From: Raphanus sativus
Taxonomy: Eukaryota > Streptophyta > Magnoliopsida > Brassicales > Brassicaceae
Assembly (NCBI RefSeq): GCF_000801105.2
Contig: NC_079516.1
Coordinates: 29,053,643 to 29,117,642 of the forward strand
Direction of reading: 5' to 3'
DNA length: 64,000 nucleotides
Under the pieces are notes generated by a model. It was not told the origin of the DNA, did no database searches, and saw only the letters and a program-made list of their open reading frames with translations. Shown piece after piece: positions 1-11,350 of this stretch. Position 1 is the stretch's first letter. Each line of letters opens with the position of its first letter. Position numbers and translations under genes: made by a program.

Positions 1-905
1 CGAGACAGCTTTTGCATGATTAAACTCGACAACATTTACAAAACAGTTTCCGTAAAATTAACTCGACAACATTTTGTGAAATAACTCTCGTAAAATAAAA
101 GGTCAACAACGTTCTAAGAAACATTTTCTACACAAGGAAAAACCTACGGAAAACAAACAAGAACGCAAAAACACGCACAAGTCGAAGGAACCGAGCAGCC
201 GACTCCGGTCGTGGCCCGTGGCCGCCGGGCGGCTAGCCCCGCCACGCGTGGCCGCCGGGCGGCTAGCCCCGCACTGGCCGTGGCCGCCGGCGGCTAGCGC
301 CCGTGCTGGCCCGTGGTCGCCGGGCGGCTAGCCCCGTGCTGGCTCGGGTCGCCGGACGGCTAGTCTTCGTGCATAAGTTCTAGGCCCCCCGGGTCGTCAG
401 AAATCCGTGTTTTGCGACTTTCCGAGATCCCGCAAACAAAACTCCTTTTCTTGCTCCAAGATTTCGAAGAATCCATAAGACGTCAACGGACAGGAAGACT
501 TCGTATAAAACGGTGATGGTTATCTTAAAACACCATTTCCCTCGGCAATGGATCGAAGATCTTCCGAAAGACTCGACATCCAAGTGTTGGCTAGCCCCCG
601 TGCTGCCTCTAGGCGCCGGACGACTAGCGCACCCGTACTGCGCTGGTTATCGGGAGACACAACATTCGTCAAGCACGGCAAATCCTCGCAAAACTATTCC
701 GACGATAGTCCAATCCAATACTTTGCACCTTTCGTAAAAATAATCCTAGACAATACTTCACGAGACAGCTTCTGCGCGACTAAACTCGACAACATTTTAC
801 GAAACAGTTCCTGTAAAATTAACTCGACAACATTTGTTGAAAAACTCTCGTAAAGTAAAAGCTCGGCAATATTTTACGAAATATCATTCGTAAAGAAAAA
901 CAATA
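1..905. repeat. Duplicated block of about 760 bp with embedded GC minisatellite
   Basis: The sequence beginning cgagacagctt recurs at 1 and at 761, and similarity continues for about 130 bp in both places (actcgacaacatt motifs). The unit between contains diverged LTR U3 material: GC-rich 32-bp monomers at about 205-365 and a segment (about 340-590) resembling the U3 part that follows the minisatellite in the intact LTRs (for example 37310-37560). It looks like U3-derived sequence duplicated inside the internal region. Confidence 0.55.
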
Positions 906-2880
906 TCATAAGCTTCTTGACCTGACCAGTTCACTCATAGCTTGACGAAATATCAAGCCTCACTCAAGTGACGTCTTGCCAATCATTTTCGCTTGTCCGC
1001 CCACCTTAGCCTTCTTCGAGTTTCGCCTACTTCTCCTCCCTTTGCTTCAACGATTCTGCACTATTCCTTCGGGTACATGGTCGATTTAACCAGCAGTACG
1101 AGGAAACGAGGATATGAACTTAGGCGAAGACCTTTGACAATAAAACGTTAGAAGACAAAGAGGAACGGACATGAGGCAATCTCGAGTAATCAATGAGACT
1201 AAGGTATGTCCGACTTAGAAATTTTATCATAGGAAAGGAATGGGAACGTCTTGTAAACCGCCGTAAAATTTAGGGAACTTAGGACCTAGGTGGAAAGTCT
1301 AGCAAGCTAAGTCTTAGGCATTTTCTTCCAGTTTTGTTCTATTGTTTCTTGACTGCCTAGGCAGAACACGCAAACCGATCTAATCTCTCGAAAATCCGAG
1401 AAACGATCGCCGCGCATCCCTGGCATACTCATTCCGCTTCCGTGAGACTAATGGCTCGACGGTGAGCTACAAAATTAACGAAATAACCTTCGGTAAAACT
1501 TCATGAGTAATCCGAAGCAACTTTCGCCAAAGAAAAAAAAAAAAAAAGAGACAATCCACGATTTGTCGTAAAACGTCAAACGGATATTATGCAAGCAGTT
1601 TGTCGTATAACCCAAAATCGGAAATCATACGATAACAAAACTCGATCCTAACAACCAAATGGTTAAACGGAAAATCTTAAACTTATCATCAAATCGATTA
1701 AGTTCTATACGCCCCATAAAACGCGGCACGAAAAGAAACGCTCGTAGCAAAGCTCCTAGAGCTATACGAGTCATTCTTACAAAAACAAATCTCAGAAGGC
1801 CAACACTTCACGAAACATAGTGAAGTTAGACGCTTCCCCCCTTGTAAAATTTACGCGACCCTTCGGTCCTAAATCCTCAACACAATTTGCCAACTACTAA
1901 ACGGCTGCGACAACGGATCCAGTATCCATAAAACGATTATCACATCCAGACACATGTCTCTCATCGCTTACACCTAAAATCGCTCGCTAAAAAGTAGCAT
2001 ACGGACCAAGCGACAAAATCACAATCCGAAGTGACTACTCGGATTCTATCCTTAACACTTGACGAAAGTATAAATCAAATCATAAGCGAAAGCCCATAAT
2101 CTTCTTATGGCATGAGAAAAATAAAATCGCAGCACTGCGAGACGTCGCTTCGTGCTCGGATAAACATTTTTCGATAACAAATTCATACACCTTCAAAACG
2201 GCATCATTTCGTTGTTGCTGATCACAACAAACGAACTCTAACGTCCTAAACAGACAAGCCACCTAAGGGTAGGCTCTTTTACATCCGACAAGGATCCCAT
2301 AGCGCGCTATACAAAAAATCCAAATTTGGTTCAGCACTTCGTAAAGGAAGTAGCTCGATTCGTGCCCATACAAATCATATAAGCCGATACCACTTCGCGG
2401 ATTTTAAAACGGTACGAATCAGGTTAAAATCACGAACAGGCAAAACGAAAGCCGATTTGTCATCGCACAGCCTCAGTCTGAGAGTAAACCTAGGTCGTGC
2501 CCTAAACCCAGCCTTGCTGGTATCTTAACATCTCATAGGCAAAGCGTCAATGACGCGAGATCCCAAAACTTGTCTCTTCACTTAAGTCTGTACGTTTCCA
2601 CGAATTTTCGCGTAAATCGTAAACTGCAGGAAAATCTCGCTTTGTACAAACTACGGATACGGTGATCGTCAGGGAGGCAGGAATGAGACGACAACTCACA
2701 CCCTGCCCCTCTAACTTCGACAAACAGAAGTTCTAAAACGCAAAATATTTTATAAACGCGTACCGCGAATTCAATACAGCGCCCTAAAAAGGGCAGGGAT
2801 TCAAAGCCACCAACGGCCAGTCCCGAAATCATACATGATGGCCAACCAACGGCCGAAATACAATCAAAATAAAAATCCCT

Positions 2881-3196
2881 TCAGGGATTGATCAACCTAG
2901 GCGTCCTCCGGGACACCGCCTTCGTCCTCCGACTCACCCAAAGTAGGAACGGTCTCACCGTCGCCTCCATTGGTCGCACCACCGCTGCATGTCTTATATG
3001 CGCCGGCTTCGCAATCCTTGACTGCGTGGTCCTGGTCCTCCGAACCCTCCGAATCCAGGACAAGGGTGCACACGGATTTCAGACCAGCGAGAATCGAGTC
3101 GAAGTTGAGCAACGAACTCACGGTCTTCCCGACATCACGTTCGAGATCGCCAATCAAAAGTGATGTGGATTTCCGCAATGAAATACTATTAGCCAA
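2881..3196 (-). pseudogene. Remnant of the antisense accessory gene of E1
   Basis: On the minus strand this encodes a short frame (start near 3196, stop near 2897) with a DLERDVGKTVSSLL segment and an acidic end SEDEGGVPED. Both match the second exon of the antisense gene of E2 (DLERDLGKTVSSLL and SENEGGVPED, 46488-46970). The first exon, the intron and most of the coiled-coil part are missing, so an internal deletion removed them. Position between integrase and 3' LTR, in antisense, fits the accessory genes known from Tat-lineage elements. It is not expected to be functional. Confidence 0.65.
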
Positions 3197-3829
3197 AGAT
3201 TTCGATTTTCAACTCATAATCTTCCGCCCGCAAGATCGTCTCCGCGTCTTACAGGCTGGGGTGCTAACTGTTGGGGTCAAAAACGGTTATCTCGAAATCA
3301 ACGGCTAAAAATATTTATCGTGCGCGGACTTTCCATAAAACAAGCGTCAAAAGCTTGGACAGGCCGAACGACAAGGAATCCGCCTTGAAACTTCAAAGAG
3401 GTCGTTCTCTCAAACCGTAAGGACCCAGAAAACGATCAAGATATCAAATCGAAGCCCTCGTCGAGACGCACGTGCTGGTCCTGGCCGCCGGCGGCTAGCC
3501 CCCGTGCTGGTCCTGGCCGCCGGGCGGCTAAGCCCCCGTGCTGGTCCTTACCGCCGGGAAACTTCAAAGAGCCCGTTCTCTCAAACCGTGAGGACCCAGA
3601 AAACGATCAAGATATCAAATCGAAGCCCTCGTCGAGACGCACGTGCTGGTCCTGGCCGCCGGCGGCTAGCCCCCGTGCTGGTCTTGGCCGCCGGGCGGCT
3701 AAGCCCCCGTGCTGGTCCTTACCGCCGGAAACTTCAAAGAGCCCGTTCTCTCAAACCGTGAGGACCCAGAAAACGATCAACATATCAAATCGAAGCCCTC
3801 GTCGAGACGCACGTGCTGGTCGTAGCCGC

Positions 3830-4175
3830 CGGGCGGCTAACCCCGTGCTGGCCGTGGCCGCCGGCGGCTAGCGCCCGTGCTGGCCGTGGCCGCCGGGCGG
3901 CTAGCCCCGTGCTGGCCGTGGCCGCCGGCGGCTAGCGCCCGTGCTGGCCGTGGCCGCCGGGCGGCTAGCCCCGTGCTGGTCGTGGCCGCCGGCGGCTAGC
4001 GCCCGTGCTGGCCGTGGCCGCCGGGCGGCTAGCCCGTGCTGGCCGTGGCCGCCGCGGCTAGCGCCCGTGCTGGCCGTGGCCGCCGGGCGGCTAGCCCCGT
4101 GCTGGCCGTGGCCGCCGGCGGCTAGCGCCCGTGCTGGCCATGGCCGCCGGGCGGCTAGCCCCGTGCTGGCTTGGG
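3830..4175. repeat. GC-rich 32-bp minisatellite in LTR1 U3
   Basis: About 11 monomers of 32 bp; successive gctggcc starts fall at 3847, 3879 and 3911. Two monomer types alternate (ggcggctagcgcccgt and gggcggctagccccgt endings), giving a 64-bp dimer. One type contains the 12-bp palindrome gccgccggcggc. The array is far more GC-rich than its surroundings and dense in CpG and CHG sites. Confidence 0.9.
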
Positions 4176-4688
4176 TCTTCGGATGACGATCTTCGGTACA
4201 CAAATCCCAGTCTCCGGCAGTCTGAAGTTTGTACTTTGAGTTTTTCTCAAGTCCTCGCAGGACGAATCATCGAGATTCCGTGTACGAAACTCTGGTCCTT
4301 ACTCCAATCAAAGACCGTCGGAAACATTTCGGAAACTCGTAAGATATCGACGGGAAGGAAGATCTTAGATTCTTCGTACGAAACAGCGATGGTCATCTTA
4401 AAACACCACTCGTCTCAACTCTACGAATGAACGAGGAACTTCCAAAGAGATTGTAGAAAACAACGGAAGTCCTAGAGACGGCCCGGAAGGGACCAAACGC
4501 GATCGGACAGTCTGTCTATGATTATCTGAGATGGATACGACGATTTACGTTTATCTTTACGTAACAGGATAAATGTTAAATTTCCGGAAGGATAAATGTC
4601 AAGTTTCCCGAAAAGCGTGGAGGCCGACGAAAATGGAAAGAAGCCCGCCCTGCGGCCCAGAAGAAGAATAGACCGTCATAAGAAGGAG

Positions 4689-4696
4689 TATATAAA
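4689..4696 (+). promoter_or_regulatory. TATA box of LTR1
   Basis: The sequence tatataaa lies in the segment ataagaaggagtatataaag, which is conserved in all four LTRs of this family (also at 37833, 49116 and 56093). It sits at the end of U3 as expected for the retrotransposon promoter. Confidence 0.75.
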
Positions 4697-5449
4697 GGAG
4701 CTTTGGGAGAGGAAGAAGGGCAGAGCGAAAATCATTAAGAGAGAGAGAAATCCGAGATTGGAGACCTAGAAAGCTCCTGTTAGGTTAAGAACTTAGAATT
4801 TAGGCGGTAGACTAGCAAGGTAGGACCTAGAACGTCCAGCCGCCTCTCGTTCTATTTTCATCTTGTCCGCAGGCTCCTGTCTCTCTCGGAAGGATCTAAC
4901 AATCCTTTTACTTAGAGTTCCGCACATAGAAACCCTAGGCGTTATTCTCGACACGCCCGTTTCTATGACAAACGCTCGTACTAGACGAACTCCGCCAGGC
5001 AGTTCGATCTCTTGTTCAAATCTTTCCAACTGAACTACGTCCGACTTGATCCTCGAAAGGGGTACGTAGGCAGCCTTTCTCAAGGTCCAGTCCCAACTCT
5101 TAACAAAACCCTTGTTGTATTTAGAGTTCCGCACATAGAAACCCTAGGCATTATTCTCGACATGCCCGTTTCTATGACTAACACTCGTACTAGACGAACT
5201 CCGCCAGGCAGTTCGATCTCTTGTTCAAACAACTCCAACTGAACTACGTCCGACTTGATCCTCGAAAGGGGTACGTAGGCAGCCTTCCTTAAGGTCCAGT
5301 CTCAAATCTTAATAAAACCTTTCCGCATTTATTTGATCACTTGTCGTTGGTTGTCGCAGAGAATCCGGACCTTCAGGGAAAGTTAGGTTTACTTAGCTTT
5401 CCTCCGTTTTACTTAATCAAAATCGACAGTGCGAATTTCGGTTCCCACA

Positions 5450-6093
5450 TAAGTGCCATACAATATCTCATACGGAGATCGACCTTGAAGAACCTTAGTA
5501 GGCGTTCTACTGATCAAATTAGCCGCTGTCACAACCGATTCGCCTCAAAATTTAACCGGTAACTTACTTCGGGACAACAATACTCGAGAGACATTCAAGA
5601 TGTGTCTATGTTTTCTTTCAACACCCCCATTCTTCTGAGGCGTGCCAACACACTATGTTTGATGTGCCACACCATGTTCCAAAAAATAACTACCAAGACA
5701 AGTAAACTCAGTACCATTGTCGGATCGCACAATCTTGACTGGTTTTCCGAACTGTCGGTGCGTCATTGAGCATAAATTTTGAAGTACAGTTTTAACTTCA
5801 GATTTTTCAAGAAGCAGGTATGTCCATACAGCTCTAGAGTAATCGTCTACAATAGTCAAGAAATAGACTGTACCACTTGAGGAACGAGTTCGATATGGTC
5901 CCCATACGTCACAATGAATCATATCAAAACACTCTTTAGTTTTCTTAGAACTATTAAAGAAAACTTCTCGAGTCTGCTTCGACCTAAAACAAGAGTCACA
6001 TGGACCATTGTCAGCAGTTTTATTTGTAGTAAACATAGGTAAAGATGACATAATAGAAAACGACGGATATCCTAGCCGTTGGTGCCACATAAA
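5450..6093 (-). pseudogene. Copia pre-integrase and integrase domain, truncated
   Basis: The frame from 6090 to 5653 starts with the pre-integrase motif (WHQRLGYPS) and a CDSC zinc-binding pair. It continues into the integrase core with DVWGPYRT (first catalytic Asp region), a DDYSRAVWTYLL block and the second catalytic Asp in RSDNGTEF. After about 5653 the reading shifts frame; translated in pieces it continues through PQKNGGVERKHRHIL, which carries the catalytic Glu, to GRSPYE at the E1 junction. A stop separates it from the protease frame just upstream (taa near 6093). Catalytic residues are present, but the frame is broken and the domain is cut by an insertion. Confidence 0.85.
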
Positions 6094-6630
6094 TTAATCG
6101 GCTGAACTTACAACTGAACTAGTCATATGATGAACCCTTGCAGCCATGACATCTTGAAAAAAATATACCCCATCTCGCTCTCTACCGGCTCCAATCAGGG
6201 TCCTCATAAAACGGTCCTGCAAAACAGACACTGTATCAGTAAAAAGAGCAAAGCAGTTTGTCTGTTTCAAAAATTTTGAAACCGAGATCAAGGAGCAATT
6301 CAAGTTCGGCACAAATAAGACTTTCTCCAGCGTGACACGATCTGTCAACAGGAGATTCCCAACATGAGTAGAAAACGTTTTGTTTCCCTCTGCGAAACCT
6401 ACTAGACAAGGTGGTATCGCAGATGTGTTTACTAACAAAGCAAAGTCTCCAGTCATATGGTGAGACGCTCCAGTATCTAGTATAAGATCACCATGTCTAG
6501 TCTTACCGGAGAGCTTGTCAGAAGATGGGCGTGCTCTTTCATTAATCATCTGAGAGAGAGCTGCCCATTGTTCATCGGTAAAGCCAGGGAAGGAAGAAGA
6601 GTTTGAAGTAGTCGCATGTGCATTATTCAC
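6094..6630 (-). pseudogene. Copia aspartic protease region
   Basis: This 178-codon frame contains LILDTGASHHMTGD, the aspartic protease active site typical of Copia polyproteins (DTGA). It is followed by a hydrophobic region with LEKVLFVPNLNCSLISVSKF, the conserved block after the active site. The first part, AALSQMI, belongs to the gag-protease linker. It overlaps the end of the gag frame by 4 bases in a different frame, and a stop separates it from integrase. In an intact element these would be one polyprotein, so at least one frameshift has occurred. Confidence 0.85.
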
Positions 6631-7637
6631 CCGAGCTCTAGTGTTGCGCTAATGATCAAAACCAGAAGACCCACGACCACGACCTCCTCTACTGCCACCT
6701 CTACTTGCTCCAGTGTTTCCTCTGTTCGATGGCCCTCGTTCTTCCACCAGTCGGGGAACCCAATGAGTTGCCAACAGTTGGTCTTGTCATGATCAGTTCT
6801 CCTGCAGTGAGCAGACTGAGAACGTCTTCCCGAACTAACACCAGAGCTAATAGAACCTCGACGCGATGCGGCTTGCTCTGGTTCAGTCTTGGTAGCAAAC
6901 CCAATCGCGTTCTGCTGCGTCTCTCTATCCTTGGTCGAGTTAAGACGATGTTCTTCTCGGACAACTTTAGCATATATCTCTCCATTTTCCATCTCAGAAT
7001 CTGACGAGATGATCGATTGACAGATTCCTCCGAACCGTGCTTCATCAAGACCCATTACAAATTGATGCATCTTCTCTGCCTCTCTGGCTTTTTCTATCTC
7101 CGAAGCCGCAGAACAAGTACAACTTGGAAGAGGCAAGTACATATCCAGATCTTCCCACAATTTGTACAAACGCCCAAAGAACTCAATAACAGGTTGTCCA
7201 TCATGTCGACATGATGCGACCTGCTCTTTGAGATGATGAACACGCACCTTGTTAACAACCGAGAACCGTTTGCACAGATTTACCCAAAGTTTATGAGAGT
7301 CTTTCACAAACGTAACAGTAGACCGTACTCGAGGTTCAATAGATGTACGAATCCATCCCACAATCGTCGAATTAATAGAGAGCCAAAGCTCCAACTTCGT
7401 GTTGTTTGCGAGAGGCTTTGGTATCGAGCCATCAACGAACCCAAGTTTCCGTTTTGCACAGAGAGCATAGGTCATCTCACTGGACCATTCACTGTAATTT
7501 TCTCCTGTCAACATCACCGACTTGATCATGGCTCCTGGATTATCAGAGGCATGCAGGGAGTACGGCGTCGAACAGTCAACGCTTCTGTTGTCCGTCGCAC
7601 CACTTTTGGTCACGGACGATTGATCCCCTTCACCCAT
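6627..7637 (-). pseudogene. Copia gag
   Basis: A 336-codon frame starting at the ATG at 7637, about 120 bp after the PBS. It has the retrotransposon gag architecture: an N-terminal PYSLHASDNPGAMIKSVML with GENYSEWSSEM (the Copia N-terminal gag motif), a central gag domain with KLWVNLCKRFSV and IEFFGRLYKLWEDLD, then an SR-rich basic region. The zinc knuckle CRRTDHDKTNCWQLIGFPDWW is incomplete, lacking the first Cys of the CCHC pattern. The frame then runs into shifted sequence at its C-terminus. As gag it would form the particle that packages the element RNA; here it belongs to a dead copy. Confidence 0.85.
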
Positions 7638-7755
7638 ACTTGATGAATCTCACAGAGAAACGACCAAGATCTTCAGAAAAAAACGACCAAGATCTTCGAA
7701 CTTCGAAGCTCTTACACACGTCGACACAAACACTTCCAAGTCTCAGAATTTTTTC

Positions 7756-7767
7756 GCTCTTATACCA
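7756..7767 (-). other. Copia primer binding site
   Basis: The minus strand reads TGGTATAAGAGC, one mismatch from TGGTATCAGAGC, the usual Copia PBS complementary to initiator tRNA-Met. It lies immediately inside the LTR end (ttttaca-like terminus at 7768), which fixes the 5' LTR border. Confidence 0.8.
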
Positions 7768-7880
7768 TGTAAACTTAGGAGTGTTCTTATTGAACAAGTT
7801 AACCTTTACAACGTATATATACAAACTCAAGAGGAGATATTCCCGAAACAAGAATGGAAAATATCTCTAACTCTTAGGAT
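7768..7880 (-). repeat. Copia G 5' LTR (outer border uncertain)
   Basis: On the minus strand the LTR ends in gtttaca just before the PBS and contains a TATA-like gtatatatac about 45 bp upstream. A short LTR of roughly 110-130 bp fits, but I cannot find a TG start or a target duplication that fixes the outer edge. Confidence 0.5.
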
Positions 7881-7894
7881 CGACTAACCCATGT

Positions 7895-8920
7895 GCAAAT
7901 GAGAATATTTGATCCTTTTGGAGCAATCCTGCGGAGAACACTCAAGTAGAACAGTCCCGAGACTGTTCTCGCTCAAGCGGAACAAGCAGACGGAGTGATC
8001 CGGAGATTGTTCCCGACGAATATAGAAACTCTTTATTTCGGGAATTAAAGCCCTGTTGCCCTAATCTCTTTTCTTCTGATTGGCGCCTCCATATAAAACG
8101 CCATCTATCTTTTTACTATTTTTCTTACGCTAGTTTTACAAGAGAACACTGTGATTTGCGATCTGCAACTTGTAAGGGAGAAGAATCCATCCTCTCATAG
8201 AGAAGATCATCTGAACCCTATTGTTTCATACTCTGTTCTTATGCAATTTTATTCAGGATTTATGTCTTTGTTTATCTGCATCATGATCGAGTAGTAGCCT
8301 TGCTCGCCTAGGGTTTTTAGGGGGTTGAGACATGAGCTAAACATAGATAAGTGATCCATAACTGTTCTTCATTCATACTGTTCGTACTGCTTTCATTAAC
8401 CTGATCACTTGATGTTAGATCACTAGTTCATTGCCTAGTTAACCGCTTAGGAGATAACTTGACATGTATTAAATGAGCTTAGTATCCCTAATCAGCGAAA
8501 GTAGATATTAGGGTGGTAAGTGAACTGATCGGACCTGTTCTCTAAAGCTTGCAATCGATCCTCATCCCAACGACAGTTAGGTGGTGAGATCGATCTGCAA
8601 AGCGATCACTGCCACGACAGTGGAGTGTTCCAGCTGAGTGATCCGAGTTCTAGAAAGCTCTTCATCAAGCTTGAATAATTGTTTGGCTCCAATTCAACAC
8701 CCAATGAAATACCCTAGGCTAGCTTTTGTTTAATTGAATCAATCTCGTGTTTATTTGCTTGTTAACTATCACCTCTTTCAACCAAATTATTATCTTCTTC
8801 TTAGCTTGATTTCGGAACTCATAGAACTAGAGTGTAGACTGGTCCTCTGGATTTGAATCTCAAGTACTACAATTGCAACTGTTAACTTGGCAGTAGCAAG
8901 GATTCATTTTTAGTGTATCA
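7895..8920 (+). repeat. Athila-like LTR fragment
   Basis: The stretch has the look of the R-U5 part of Athila-group LTRs: cctagggtttttag, repeated gatcact / agttcattgcctagttaacc motifs, and a TA-rich TATA region near 8090 (catataaaacgcc). It ends in tgtatca at 8920, immediately before LINE coding sequence. No Athila PBS or internal region follows, so it is a solo or truncated LTR. I could not identify a matching TSD; the left border and exact family are tentative. Confidence 0.5.
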
Positions 8921-10985
8921 GATGTATAGAGTGGATTTCTCCAAGCTGATGTTTAGGCCTGAGATGGCTGCAAACCTGAGAAGACATGGAGAACTCCTTC
9001 AATAGAATGCCTGGTACCGTCCTTGAAAACCATCATGTCATCAGCGAAACACAAATGAGTAACCTTGATATTTTTGCATTTCGGATGATAGCCAACCAGG
9101 CTGCGCTCCACTTCTTTGTCCAGCATACCAGAGAGAACATTGATGCAGATGACGAATAGGTAGGGGTACAAGGCACAACCTTGCCTCATTCATCTCTTAC
9201 TCTGAAAATAACCGGCGAGCTCGCCGTTAACCTGCACGGAGAAAGAAGCTGTGCTGATACAAAGTTCAACCCAGTGAACAAACTCCTCAGGAATATTTAG
9301 AGCTCGCAGAGTATTCAAAAGGAAAGGCCAATGCACAGTGTCGAAAGCCTTTGCTATGTCGATCTTCATCGCAAACGAGGAGAGATATCATCCTTGTGGT
9401 AATCCTTGATAATCTCACTAGCTAGAAACAGATTTTCCACAAGGAGTCTGTCTTTGATGAAAGAGGACTGATTGTAGGAGATACACCGGGGAAGAGTACC
9501 TTTCAATCTGTTCGCAATGCTCTTGGAAATGACCTTCTAGAGGACGTTGCAGCACGAGATTGGTATGTAATCTTTCATCTCCGTCGCTGCATCCGTTTTG
9601 GGAATAAGCGCAAGAATTGTGGAGTTAAGACCCTTCGGGAGGAACCCTTTGCTGAAGAAAGACTGGATCGCTGTAGTGAAATCCTTGCCAATAACACTCC
9701 AAGATGCTTTAAAGAACTCAGATGTGAAGCCATCCAGCCCGGGGGATTTGTTGCTAGGCATCTGGAAGACTACATCACGGATCTCCTCCTCGGTTACTGG
9801 CCGAGTGAGCATTGTTCTTTCTTCATCAGTGCATCTGAAGGGCAGAGTCTCTTGAATATCCGCGACTGATCTACTCTTAATATCCGGAGGCTCACGTGAG
9901 AGGAAATCATGGAAGAATATTTCAGCCTCCTGCTTGATGTCCTCCTGAGTTGTGGCTAAATTACTGGAGGGGCATTTAACTTCACGGATAGAGTTCTTGG
10001 ATTATCTAACCTTGGCAGCGTTGTGAAATACTCTGTTATTTCGATCACCAACATGGAGCCAATGAAGCTTTGAGCGTTGTTTGAGCAGCTTCTCCTCAAT
10101 ATCAGAAATTCGCTGCCATCTTTCTGCTGCAATCTGTTCCGCACGCATGTTTTCTTGAGTGGGGTCCATAAGCGTTTGCTCCTGTCGTTCACATAGAGTC
10201 AGGTACGCTTCTTTGACCCTCTTTGATAAATCTCCCAATTTTTCTTTGCTGAGATGTCTAATCAGAGGTTTTAAAGCCTTGAAGACTTTGAGAATCTGAA
10301 AAGAGCAGAGGTAGACTGAAATAGTGGCTGACAGTCTCTCCAGTAGTCAGTGACTGTGGTGAGGAGTTCTGGCATCTCTGCTATCGTATTTGTGAACTTG
10401 AACGGTTTATTTTTGCCTACCGCTTGAGTTGACAAATGAAAACATCCTCGGAGATGGTCCGAGCATCCCCCAGCCTCAAAAACTCCATAAGCCTGAGTTC
10501 GGTTTTGGAGCCAAGCTTCATTAACTAGAATGCGGTCGAGCTTCTTACATATTATCCCTGCATCCCGCTTATTAAACCAAGTGAATTTTGGTCCTTGGCA
10601 TCCCATGTTTAAGAGCCTACAGTGCTGCATAACATCTTCAAACTCCCTCACACCAGTTGTTAGAACACCTGACTCCGCGTAGTTTGAATGCTCCTCTCCA
10701 TCAAGTATTTCGTTAAAATCTCCCATGAGCACCCATTCATTATTTCTGAAAATCGGAGAATTCTGGTGAGCTTTGATGTCTCCCCAAAGCTCCCTTCTTC
10801 TCTCAGCAGTGTTATCAACGTAAATAAAGGAGCAAAATAATTCCACTGCTTCACCCTCAATTTGAACAGAAACCGTAACTATCTCATCCGTCTTGAAAAC
10901 TGGAGTTAGTCTTACCTGAGAACTCCAGAGAACCCATAACCTCCCTCTTCTACTAAACTCATAATTATTTACAAAGACCATCCTG
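8921..10985 (-). pseudogene. L1-type LINE: endonuclease and reverse transcriptase, truncated
   Basis: Read on the minus strand. At 10985-10380 an AP-endonuclease domain lacks its N-terminus: FVNNYEFSRRGRLWVLW, then WVLMGDFNEIL with the conserved GDFN, FTWFNKRD, KKLDRILVN and a terminal SDH motif. A linker follows (10238-9956: ERWQRISDIEEKLLKQRSKLHWLHVGDRNNRVFHNAAK, shown here as separate recognisable blocks such as GDRNNRVFH). The reverse transcriptase begins at 9812 with NKSPGLDGFTSEFFK and LIPK, and the catalytic CFADDMMVF lies near 9025. Coding is lost at 8921, where the Athila-like LTR abuts. Frames are broken repeatedly. LINEs copy their RNA at the target site; this copy is dead. Confidence 0.88.
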
Positions 10986-10999
10986 GAAAGACAGAAAGC

Positions 11000-11055
11000 C
11001 AAAGATTTCTGTTGTAATGCGGTGAGTAAGAAAGCCAAAGATTTCTGTTGTATTG
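11000..11055. repeat. Short direct duplication at the LINE 5' junction
   Basis: The segment aaagccaaagatttctgttgta occurs twice, near 10998 and 11033, between the endonuclease fragment and the next LINE fragment. It marks a rearranged junction of two LINE pieces. Confidence 0.6.
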
Positions 11056-11079
11056 ACACTCGAAGAAGATGTGATTTTT

Positions 11080-11350
11080 TTTTATTTCGGAGCTGAGTCA
11101 CAAAGGAGGCAAGAGGTGGTTGCGATTGGAGACCAGCGATTGATTCTGTCTCTTGTTGATAGGCGCGGTTGAGCATAGTGAGCCAGAAGATGAATGCGTG
11201 TTTGGAGATTTTGTTTTTAAACCAGGTAGCATCATGCCAATGGACGGGAGGGCCGAATTGGTTAATGTAATCACATACGTAACTTGATGAAAATTTCTTG
11301 AAGGAGTAAAAGTCAGAGGACCAAAAGAAAGTGTATGGTCCATCAGATGG
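11080..11350 (-). pseudogene. LINE C-terminal zinc-finger (zf-RVT-like) fragment
   Basis: The minus strand encodes, across frames, GPPVHWHDATWFKNKISKHAF followed by IFWLTMLNRAYQQ. This matches the conserved pattern of the domain after reverse transcriptase in plant LINEs (W..VWF....PKHAF..W....R). It lies upstream of an endonuclease fragment in the same orientation, the wrong order for one element, so it comes from another LINE copy or a rearrangement. Confidence 0.6.

Larger units (their letters stand above)
1..3268 (+). mobile_element. E1: 3' internal region of a Tat-lineage Ty3/Gypsy element
   Basis: This is the 3' non-pol part of an element whose 5' end lies left of the window. Its right half (about 1880-3268) aligns by eye with the matching part of the better preserved element E2 (about 45590-47815): shared blocks include the sequence around 2266-2480 (E2 45850-46060) and the stretch leading to the antisense gene. 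It ends in a purine-rich tract (gctggggtgctaac) directly before the LTR. There is no pol sequence here. The stretch 900-1880 is moderately AT-rich and I recognise nothing in it beyond a poly-A run near 1540. Membership of E1 is inferred from continuity with the LTR. Confidence 0.7.
3269..5449 (+). repeat. LTR1: 3' LTR of E1 (2181 bp)
   Basis: It begins TGTTGGGGTCAAAAACGG and ends in ggttcccaca, the same termini as the LTRs at 36556, 47816 and 54879. A purine-rich tract precedes it. The next base on the right starts Copia integrase sequence, so this is the right edge of E1; its TSD partner lies outside the window. It is longer than its relatives because of internal duplications: a 170-bp U3 unit starting at 3388, 3559 and 3729, a GC minisatellite at about 3830-4170, and a 209-bp U5 unit starting at 4915 and 5124. 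The U5 type groups it with the solo LTR at 54879 and not with the E2 LTRs. Confidence 0.9.
5450..7880 (-). mobile_element. G: 5' half of a Ty1/Copia element, interrupted by E1
   Basis: Reading on the minus strand from right to left, the order is a short LTR end (7768 upward), a PBS (7756-7767), gag, protease, and integrase with the start of its C-terminal part. That order, with integrase before reverse transcriptase, defines Copia. The element stops abruptly at 5450, in the middle of a GRSPYEILYGT-like integrase motif, where LTR1 of E1 begins. Reverse transcriptase and RNase H must lie left of the window or be lost. Several stops and frameshifts show it is inactive. Confidence 0.88.

Noticed and set aside
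3504..4186. Frames with repeated VAAGRLAPCW or ARALAAGGHGQHG peptides in LTR1 (and similar at 36763, 48152, 55229 and 55257)
   Set aside because: They are translations of the GC-rich 32-bp minisatellite. A repeat without stops opens frames on both strands, and their lengths follow array length.
4793..5134. Antisense frame in LTR1, also present in LTR4 (56197-56520), containing AYVPLSRIKS
   Set aside because: It is the reverse reading of the conserved U5 block and has no domain. Conservation is explained by LTR identity, so it is not listed as a gene.
7233..7870. Plus-strand frames over the Copia gag start and LTR
   Set aside because: Shadows of the minus-strand gag, which has recognisable domains and the expected distance to the PBS.
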